Positions 5,872 to 11,056 of a DNA stretch of 11,056 bases are shown here, piece by piece; the stretch's first letter is position 1; each line of letters opens with the position of its first letter. The stretch comes from Betaproteobacteria bacterium (GTDB lineage Bacteria > Pseudomonadota > Gammaproteobacteria > Burkholderiales > SG8-39): assembly GCA_947467405.1 (NCBI GenBank), contig CANIIN010000043.1:1-11056 (forward strand), written 5' to 3'. The notes beneath the pieces were generated by a model. That model was not told the origin of the DNA. It saw nothing but the letters and a program-made list of their open reading frames with translations, and ran no database searches. The translations under genes were made by a program, and so were the position numbers.

Positions 5872-6813
5872 ATGAAACGCAAAGTGGCATTCATCACCGG
5901 CGCCAGTCGCGGCATCGGCAAGTCCTGCGCCGTCTACCTCGCCAAGGCCGGTTACGACATCACCATCACGGCGCGCACGCTGCACGAAGGCGAGGCCCGT
6001 GAGCATTCGCCGACGGTCAAGCGTTCCGACATGTCGCCGCTGCCGGGCAGTCTGGATGCCACCGCCGCGCTGTGCCGCGCCGAAGGCCGCGAAGTTATGG
6101 TCCTGCAGGCCGATATCACCGACCCGGCGTCACTGGGCGCGGCGGCCGCCACCGTGAACGCCAAATGGGGCGGCGTCGACGTGCTGGTGCATGTGGCACG
6201 CTACATCGGCGCCGGGCACATGGACAAGCTGATGGACACGCCGATCGAGCAGGTCGAGAAGCACCTTGCCGGCAACCTGATCGCCACCCTGATCCTGGAC
6301 AAGGCCTTCATCCCCGGCATGGTCGAGCGCAAAAGCGGCGTCATCATCAATTTCACGTCGGGATCGGCCTATTCCGACCCGAAGAAGGCCGCCGGCGAAG
6401 GCGGCTGGGGCATCTGTTATGCCGTCTCCAAGGGCGCCATCCACCGCGTCGCCGGCGTGCTGGCAGTCGAACTCGAAGGCACCGGCGTGCAGGTCTACAA
6501 CGTCGACCCGGGCTTCACCATGACCGAACGCATCAAGCAAGACATGGCCAAGTTCGGCTTCGACCTGGAGGGTGCACCGGTTGACGTGTCGGGCGCCGTG
6601 GTGAAGTGGCTGGCCACCAATCCGGAAGCCACCCAATTCAATGGCAAGACCATGTACGCGCAGAACTTCTGCCACGAGAACAACCTGCTGCCCGGGTGGA
6701 CAGGGCCGAAGCACCTGGGCCGCATGTCCACCTACGATTACAGCGGCGCCATCGTTGACGGCTACGACATCGAGCTGGAAAAGAAATTCCTCGCGGCTAC
6801 AGCAAAGAAGTAG
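5872..6813 (+). CDS. Short-chain dehydrogenase/reductase (SDR), HSDL2-like
   Basis: 313 residues, longer than the usual 250 of classical SDRs. Rossmann motif TGASRGIG (9-16); Arg13 and Arg35 favour NADP(H). Asp81 of QADITD is the usual adenine contact. The active site has Asn135 (HLAGNLIAT), Ser163 or Ser165 (NFTSGSAY), Tyr183 and Lys187 (YAVSK), followed by VDPGF (211-215). Two oddities: the structural NNAG motif is replaced by HVAR (107-110), and there is an insert at about 38-60 ending in LPGSLDATA, of a kind seen in HSDL2-like and mycobacterial SDRs. The tail after 255 is also extended. The start is fixed by AAGGAGGAG (5856-5864) seven bases before the ATG; the frame is open far upstream to 3460, but only by chance. 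It probably oxidises or reduces a hydroxy/keto intermediate and is controlled by the divergent LysR gene. Substrate unknown. Confidence 0.92.
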   Translation: MKRKVAFITGASRGIGKSCAVYLAKAGYDITITARTLHEGEAREHSPTVKRSDMSPLPGSLDATAALCRAEGREVMVLQADITDPASLGAAAATVNAKWGGVDVLVHVARYIGAGHMDKLMDTPIEQVEKHLAGNLIATLILDKAFIPGMVERKSGVIINFTSGSAYSDPKKAAGEGGWGICYAVSKGAIHRVAGVLAVELEGTGVQVYNVDPGFTMTERIKQDMAKFGFDLEGAPVDVSGAVVKWLATNPEATQFNGKTMYAQNFCHENNLLPGWTGPKHLGRMSTYDYSGAIVDGYDIELEKKFLAATAKK

Positions 6814-6868
6814 GCTGGGCCGGCAGGCGCAAACGACCGCACCGCACGCCGACCGTATACGGCACAGG

Positions 6869-6902
6869 CGGCTCGCATCGTCGATCACGACGGCGCGAGC
6901 CG
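6869..6902. other. Hairpin between the SDR and MFS genes
   Basis: An eight-bp stem CGGCTCGC/GCGAGCCG (6869-6876 with 6895-6902) continues, after a two-by-two internal loop, into CGTC/GACG (6879-6882 with 6889-6892). It stands in the 128-base gap downstream of the SDR. No T run follows, so it may weaken or process the message instead of ending it fully. Confidence 0.45.
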
Positions 6903-6941
6903 TTGCCATGTTGACTCACCGCATCACGAACCTGCACAGAC

Positions 6942-8129
6942 ATGAGCGCTCCTGCAACCAGCCCGCAACGCTTGACCGATCCCCGTCTCATCGCCATTGC
7001 CTGCGGCAATTTCGTGATCGGCGCCAATTCCAGCCTGATGATCGGATTGCTTAACGAGGTGGCCCAGGATCTCCGCATTTCGATTCCAGTCGCCGGTCAG
7101 CTCATCGCCGCGATGTCGATTTCGACGGCCATCTCGGCGCCCCTCTTGGCGTTCGCCACGGCACACCTGGCGCGAAGGTTGGTGCTGTCAGCGTCGCTGG
7201 GCATGACCGCATGCTGCCAGCTTCTATCGGCCGTGGCGCCCGGATTCGTGGTGCTCATGCTGGCCCGCATTCTGGCCGGCATACCCTCTGCCTCCTATAC
7301 GCCGGCCGCGGCCGCAACGGGCGGCATGCTGGTATCACTGGAAAAGCGCTCTCAGGCCATCATGACGGTCGGTCTCGGCCATAGCGCTGCGGCCATCATC
7401 GGTGTGCCTGCCGGGGTATTCCTCGGCGGCCTGTTCGGCTGGCGCATCGCCATGCTGGTGTTCGGCGTGATGGCGGTGGTCGTGGTGCTGTGGCTGCTCT
7501 ATGTGCTGCCCGCCAGGCTGCCACAGGCGAAATTGCCCAGCGGCGCCCTCGGCGTGATGCTGCGCAACCGCGGACTGACGTCCACGCTGGCGGTTACATT
7601 CGCGCAGGGTTGCGGGCAGTTCATGCTGTTCTCCTATATTGCGCCGGCCCTGAAGGATCTGATCGGTGCATCCACCGGCACCATTAGCCTGCTGATGGGC
7701 TGGTTCGGCGTGTGCGGCCTGCTCGGCAACCTATTGGGCGTGAAACTCATCTCGCGAATCGGGCCGACACGGATGACCTTCACCGGATTGGCCGCGATCG
7801 CCATGGCGCACCTCGTCTGGCCGCTCGGCCAGTTCTCGGCACTCGCCATGCCGGTCGCATTCACGTTCTGGGGCTTGGGATTCTTCGCCCTCAACAGCGC
7901 ACTGCAGGTGCGACTGGTCCTCTTCGCGCCGGAACTCGGCAACCTCTCGGTGGCCTTCAATACCTCGCTGGTATTCGCAGGCAGCGCAGTCGCCGCCGCG
8001 ACCGGGGGACTGATCATCGCCTACATCGGCATCCGTGCCGTCAGTTGGTTCGGCCTGTGCATCCTGTGCGGTGCCGCAGCTTTGCTCTGGTACAGCATAC
8101 GATTCGATCCCAGAGCATCACGGGCCTGA
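6942..8129 (+). CDS. Major facilitator superfamily transporter (DHA1-like)
   Basis: 395 residues, almost entirely hydrophobic, with about 12 predicted membrane helices and a central loop near 190-212 (ARLPQAKLPSGALGVMLRNRG). The landmarks of the drug:H+ antiporter-1 group are visible: LMLARILAGIPSASYTPAAA (105-124, Arg109 as in motif B) and GVPAGVFLGGLFGWR (154-168), a motif C-like glycine/proline run ending in WR. Such proteins act in the inner membrane as proton-coupled exporters of sugars, drugs or metabolites (AraJ/YdhP-like). The ATG at 6942 is the only good start because an in-frame stop lies at 6912-6914; the Shine-Dalgarno is weak. It follows the SDR gene on the same strand by 128 bases with a hairpin between, so co-transcription is possible but not certain. 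It might export a toxic intermediate or import the substrate; not decidable from sequence. Confidence 0.9.
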   Translation: MSAPATSPQRLTDPRLIAIACGNFVIGANSSLMIGLLNEVAQDLRISIPVAGQLIAAMSISTAISAPLLAFATAHLARRLVLSASLGMTACCQLLSAVAPGFVVLMLARILAGIPSASYTPAAAATGGMLVSLEKRSQAIMTVGLGHSAAAIIGVPAGVFLGGLFGWRIAMLVFGVMAVVVVLWLLYVLPARLPQAKLPSGALGVMLRNRGLTSTLAVTFAQGCGQFMLFSYIAPALKDLIGASTGTISLLMGWFGVCGLLGNLLGVKLISRIGPTRMTFTGLAAIAMAHLVWPLGQFSALAMPVAFTFWGLGFFALNSALQVRLVLFAPELGNLSVAFNTSLVFAGSAVAAATGGLIIAYIGIRAVSWFGLCILCGAAALLWYSIRFDPRASRA

Positions 8130-8170
8130 GACAGGGTTCATTTACTTCGGCCGTCCAAATGGCCGTTCAC

Positions 8171-8213
8171 CAAAGCAAAACGGCGGCTCGCCTGTCGCTT
8201 GGGCGAGCCGCCG
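8171..8213 (-). terminator. Intrinsic terminator of the hydroxyacyl-CoA dehydrogenase gene
   Basis: A perfect 12-bp stem CGGCGGCTCGCC/GGCGAGCCGCCG (8181-8192 with 8202-8213) with a nine-base loop. On the minus strand it is followed by TTTTGCTTT (8172-8180), 19 bases beyond the dehydrogenase stop. No T run follows on the plus strand, so it mainly serves the minus-strand gene, although it also stands in the path of transcripts from the converging MFS gene. Confidence 0.88.
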
Positions 8214-8231
8214 TCGATGAGCCCTCGTGGA

Positions 8232-9083
8232 CTACTTGTAGTGGTAGAAGCCGCGACCTGTCTTGCGACCGAGATGACCCGCTTCAACCATCTCGACCAG
8301 CAGCGGCGCCGGTCGGTACTTGGAATCCTTGAAAGAGTCGCACAGCACGTTGACCGCGCCCAGCAGCACGTCCAGGCCGACCATGTCGCACAGCGCCAGC
8401 GGTCCGATGGGATGGTTGCAGCCCAGGCGCATGCCGTCGTCGATCTCCTGCGCCGTGGCAATGCCTTCGCTGAACGCGAAGATCGCTTCGTTCAGCATCG
8501 GGATCAGGATGCGGTTCACCGCGAATCCCGGACTGTTCCTGACCTTGATCGGGCTCTTGCCGATCTTCTTCGAGACTTCCTCGACCGCCGCTGTGGTCTC
8601 GTCCGACGTTTCCAGTCCGCGGATCAGCTCCACCAGCGCCATCACCGGCACCGGATTGAAGAAGTGCATGCCGATCACCTGGGCGGGGCGCTTGGTCGCG
8701 GCCGCCAGTTTGGTGATGGAAATGGACGAGGTATTGCTGGCGATGATCGCGCCGGCCTTGGCCACCGCCTCGATCTGCGCAAACAGCTTCAGCTTGATGT
8801 CGACGTTTTCGGTGGCGGCCTCGATGAGCAGGTCGCAGTCCTTCATGGCGGACATCTCGGTGCTGGTCTTGATGCGACCCAGCGCGGCGGCCTTGTCGGC
8901 GTCGGTCATTTTCTGCTTCTGCACGATGCGCGTGAGGCTGCCATAGACCGTCTTCATGCCGCGATCGAGCGCAGCCTGCGCGATGTCGACCATGACCACC
9001 GGAATGCCGGCCACGGCGAATGCCTGCGCGATGCCGTTGCCCATGGTGCCCGCCCCGATGACGCCGATGCTCTGAATGCTCAT
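8232..9083 (-). CDS. hbd: 3-hydroxybutyryl-CoA (3-hydroxyacyl-CoA) dehydrogenase
   Basis: 283 residues, full length for the single-function enzyme that oxidises (S)-3-hydroxyacyl-CoA to 3-ketoacyl-CoA with NAD+, or the reverse, in the cytoplasm. The NAD-binding motif is GAGTMG (10-15) with Asp33 at the end of strand 2, favouring NAD. The catalytic set known from the human mitochondrial enzyme is present at matching spacing: Ser119 (SNTSS), His140 and Asn143-Pro144 (GMHFFNPVP), Glu152 and Asn190 (SPGFAVNRI). The C-terminal helical domain carries NHPIGPLALCDMVGLDV (223-239) and ends with GRGFYHYK. The ATG at 9083 begins just before the Rossmann strand, with GGGGA five bases or so upstream; TAAAAT (9118-9123, minus) may be its -10 box. 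It is a lone gene with its own terminator. It could serve butanoate metabolism, aromatic-acid or fatty-acid degradation (PaaH-like); the sequence alone does not decide. Confidence 0.94.
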   Translation of the reverse strand: MSIQSIGVIGAGTMGNGIAQAFAVAGIPVVMVDIAQAALDRGMKTVYGSLTRIVQKQKMTDADKAAALGRIKTSTEMSAMKDCDLLIEAATENVDIKLKLFAQIEAVAKAGAIIASNTSSISITKLAAATKRPAQVIGMHFFNPVPVMALVELIRGLETSDETTAAVEEVSKKIGKSPIKVRNSPGFAVNRILIPMLNEAIFAFSEGIATAQEIDDGMRLGCNHPIGPLALCDMVGLDVLLGAVNVLCDSFKDSKYRPAPLLVEMVEAGHLGRKTGRGFYHYK

Positions 9084-9320
9084 GCTTTCCCCAGAAAAGA
9101 GTGCGCTGAAAGGAGGGATTTTACCCTTGTGCCAACAGCCTGCACCAGAACGCCCGACTTGCCGCCAAGGGCCCGATGCTCAGCGATTGGTTCCGCGATG
9201 AGATTCAAGGCAGATTCTTGGTTGATTCGGGGAACCAAAGCGGAACCGCCAGAGCAGCGGCCAGACCAGAGTTGAGCGATACGGGGCGGGCTACACGGAA
9301 GAGGCGCAGTCCAGGAGGAT
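9084..9320. other. Intergenic stretch with no recognised gene
   Basis: A 237-base gap between the dehydrogenase start and the stop of the NTF2-like gene, both on the minus strand. It contains a weak inverted pair TTGGTTCC/GGAACCAA (9187-9194 with 9231-9238), but no T run or protein-coding signal. The dehydrogenase promoter is expected in its first 60 bases. Confidence 0.6.
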
Positions 9321-9785
9321 CTATTTTTGCGCGGCCTTTTCCTCCGCCGCCCAGCGCGTCAGCGATTTGGTGATGCGTTCCGGGGGAAAGTTCATCTGTA
9401 CCAGAGCCATGCCGCGGTCGAACACCTCGCCATACTGGGAGATCAAGCCATCTTTCAGCCTGACTCGGGAGACGCCTGAGAAAAACACTCTCACGCCTTC
9501 GCTGCCCGGCAGCTTGGATGTATAGGAAAAATCGTAGTACGCATAGCCCAGACTGCCGTTGCTCAAGGCATCGGACAGCACCCATGAAAAATCACGCGCG
9601 TTCGCGTGGAAATGGTTTTCCACCATGCCGCGAATCGCGTCGCGGCAGCGAAACTCACCGTAGAAGCCGTCGTGATAAACGCCGTCCGGGACGAAACAGG
9701 CCGCCGCTGCGATGCCCTCACCGCGGCAGATCGCCTGAGTCATGCGCTCGATCAGAGCGCGGAACTCATTGGTGGGATCGGTCAT
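9321..9785 (-). CDS. NTF2/SnoaL-like small protein
   Basis: 154 residues with the character of the cone-shaped NTF2-like fold: an opening helix (EFRALIERMTQAICRGE, 7-23), AACFVPDGVYHDGFYGEFRCRDAIRGMVENHF (about 28-59) where the pocket-lining first strands and third helix lie, then strands rich in aromatic residues (YAYYDFSYTS 81-90, VRVFFSGVSRVRL 98-110, LISQYGEVFDRGMAL 114-128). Members act as small isomerases, dehydratases or ring-hydroxylating dioxygenase beta subunits, or only bind ligands. Tyr37, His38 and Asp39 are possible pocket residues, but a function cannot be assigned. AGGTGA nine or so bases before the ATG at 9785 supports the start. No signal peptide, so it is cytoplasmic. It diverges from the third Bug gene with 275 bases between and may act on the compound that receptor binds. 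Confidence 0.82.
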   Translation of the reverse strand: MTDPTNEFRALIERMTQAICRGEGIAAAACFVPDGVYHDGFYGEFRCRDAIRGMVENHFHANARDFSWVLSDALSNGSLGYAYYDFSYTSKLPGSEGVRVFFSGVSRVRLKDGLISQYGEVFDRGMALVQMNFPPERITKSLTRWAAEEKAAQK

Positions 9786-9819
9786 GGACTAGTCACCTCA
9801 TGCGCTGTGTTGATACGAA

Positions 9820-9834
9820 CAGTGTCCCACACTG
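9820..9834. promoter_or_regulatory. 15-bp dyad upstream of the NTF2-like gene
   Basis: CAGTGT-CCC-ACACTG is a perfect six-bp inverted repeat with a three-base centre, 35 bases upstream of the NTF2-like start. The GT-NNN-AC core is reminiscent of GntR/FadR-type operators, but the flanking bases do not fit the full FadR signature. The remaining 226 bases up to the Bug start (9835-10060) show no gene and no strong promoter on the plus strand. Confidence 0.35.
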
Positions 9835-10060
9835 GGCACGCGTTCGGTTCGACGGCTTGGCTATTGCACGGTGGCGCCCCACGAGCGTCTTCGAATGATT
9901 GTCACTTTTGCCTGGCCATTGCGATCCAAGCACCGCCTTTGACTGGCGGGCTTTGCAGCGACAGAAAGACTGCCTGCTTCATCCGTGTACCATGCCATTA
10001 TGCCGCCTGACTTTGCACCTTGAAATGGACTGGCATTCTGACAAATGGGAGAGGATTATC

Positions 10061-11056
10061 ATGAAGTTCATCAATAAAGTAATGCTGCGCAACCGCGTTC
10101 TTACCCTCATCGCCGGCATGGTGCTGGGCCTCTCGGGACTGTCCGCGCAAGCCCAGACCTATCCCGACAAGCCGCTGCGCCTGATCATTCCGTTTGCGCC
10201 CGGCGGATCGACGGACGTCATCGGCAGGCATTTCGCCGCCGAGTTTCCGAAGTACATCGGCCAGCCCGTGATCGCCGAGAACAAGGTCGGCGCGGCTGGC
10301 GCTATCGGCGGCGACTTCGTCGCCAAGTCTGCGCCCGACGGCTATACGCTGTGCTACTGCGGTGCCGGATCGTCGTTCATGGTTGAAGTATTGGGCCAGA
10401 AGACCGCCTACAGTGCCGAGCGCGACCTGATACCGGTGAGCCTGTCGCATACCGTCGAGTACATTCTGGCGGTGAAGCCCGGCCTGCCGGTCAAGAACCT
10501 CGCCGAATTCGTGGCCTACGCCAAGGCCAATCCCGGCAAGTTGACTTACAGCACGCCGGGTACTGCGGGTCCCAACCACCTTGGCATGGTGCTCCTGGAG
10601 CAGGTCGCCGCGATCAGCATGCTCCACATCCCGTACAAGGGTGAAGCACCGGCCTTGGCCGATCTCGCCGGCGGCCAGGTTGACGCCAGCCACGCCACCT
10701 TCATCACGGCGCCGGCCTACCTCAAGGCCGGCAAGATCCGCGCGATCGCGCACATGGCGGCCACTCGCGCCCCGCAGATGCCGGATCTCCCGACCATAGC
10801 GGAATCGGGCTACCCGGGCTTCGAGTCGCTGACCTTTGTCGGCATCATGGTTGCTGCCGGAACTCCGCAGCCCATCGTGAAAAAGCTCCAGGACAACATC
10901 ATGACCATGCTCAAAGTCCCGGCCATCCGCGACAAAATGATCGAGTTGGGCGTGCGGCCACTGGGTACGACAGCCGAAGAGCACGGGGCGTTCCTGAAGC
11001 GCGAACGCGAGAAGGCCACCCGCATCGTCCGCGTCGGCAACATCAAGGCCGAGTAA
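10061..11056 (+). CDS. Bug-family (TctC-like) periplasmic solute-binding protein
   Basis: 331 residues with TAA as the last three bases of the window. Signal peptide 1-31 (basic start with Lys6, Arg10, Arg12; hydrophobic 13-27; AQA at 29-31). Family landmarks are the most typical of the three Bug proteins here: YPDKPLRLIIPFAPGGSTD (34-52, ligand-loop Asp52), ENKVGAAGAIGGDFVAKS (73-90), DGYTL (93-97), KANPGKLTYSTPGTAGPNHL (155-174), HIPYKGEAPALADLAGGQVD (189-208), MPDLPTIAESGYPGFE (240-255). GGGAGAGG lies about six bases before the ATG. The frame is open upstream to 9899, but that part lacks coding sense and would bury the signal peptide. Paired divergently with the NTF2-like gene. No transporter membrane subunits are visible up to the window end; they might lie beyond it. 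Confidence 0.94.
   Translation: MKFINKVMLRNRVLTLIAGMVLGLSGLSAQAQTYPDKPLRLIIPFAPGGSTDVIGRHFAAEFPKYIGQPVIAENKVGAAGAIGGDFVAKSAPDGYTLCYCGAGSSFMVEVLGQKTAYSAERDLIPVSLSHTVEYILAVKPGLPVKNLAEFVAYAKANPGKLTYSTPGTAGPNHLGMVLLEQVAAISMLHIPYKGEAPALADLAGGQVDASHATFITAPAYLKAGKIRAIAHMAATRAPQMPDLPTIAESGYPGFESLTFVGIMVAAGTPQPIVKKLQDNIMTMLKVPAIRDKMIELGVRPLGTTAEEHGAFLKREREKATRIVRVGNIKAE

Noticed and set aside
8199..9275. Long plus-strand open frame opposite the hydroxyacyl-CoA dehydrogenase
   Set aside because: The minus-strand gene has all catalytic residues and its own terminator; the plus frame starts within that terminator and has a low-complexity, Arg/His/Asp-rich translation.
9998..10984. Long minus-strand open frame opposite the third Bug gene
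   Set aside because: Antisense shadow of a typical Bug protein; no domain or start signal.
1..11056. CRISPR array, toxin-antitoxin pair, phage or defence genes
   Set aside because: No regularly spaced direct repeats, no small paired genes with coupled starts, and no integrase, transposase, nuclease or helicase motifs were seen on either strand.

Overview
The window is GC-rich and gene-dense, with three Bug-type (TctC-like) solute-binding proteins in 11 kb and the usual divergent LysR/dehydrogenase layout of accessory catabolic regions. This points to a betaproteobacterium of the Burkholderiales, most likely Alcaligenaceae-like (Bordetella/Achromobacter/Bordetella-related soil genera). That is inference from gene content; no rRNA or other taxonomic marker is present.

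Layout. Positions 1-131 carry a foldback element: two 20-bp arms matching at 18 of 20 positions around a 91-bp non-coding core. A perfect rho-independent terminator (136-173) follows for the first minus-strand gene. On the minus strand lie a Bug protein (194-1168), an exported SAM-methyltransferase-like protein (1350-2243) with its own terminator, and a tandem hotdog (double MaoC) hydratase/dehydratase (2341-3393). A 313-bp divergent control region (3394-3706) contains a perfect 16-bp palindrome just after a predicted promoter. It separates the hydratase from a second Bug protein (3707-4687, plus). A LysR regulator (4786-5730, minus) is convergent with that Bug gene and divergent from a 313-residue SDR oxidoreductase (5872-6813, plus); the 141-bp gap between them holds two dyads. 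An MFS transporter (6942-8129, plus) follows. It converges on a 3-hydroxyacyl-CoA dehydrogenase (8232-9083, minus) that has a strong terminator. An NTF2/SnoaL-like small protein (9321-9785, minus) diverges from a third Bug protein (10061-11056, plus), whose stop codon is the last base triplet of the window.

How the genes fit together. The enzymes (double-MaoC hydratase, SDR, hydroxyacyl-CoA dehydrogenase) are the hydration and oxidation types used in beta-oxidation-like breakdown of CoA-activated organic acids. The Bug proteins would bind such acids in the periplasm, the MFS protein could move them or a related compound, and the LysR protein probably controls at least the SDR. No TctA/TctB membrane partner, CoA ligase/transferase or thiolase is seen here, so the pathway is incomplete in this window and the substrate cannot be named. 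No CRISPR array, transposase, tRNA or rRNA gene was seen. I see an ordinary catabolic accessory region with several small regulatory or structural oddities, not a clear new defence or mobile system.
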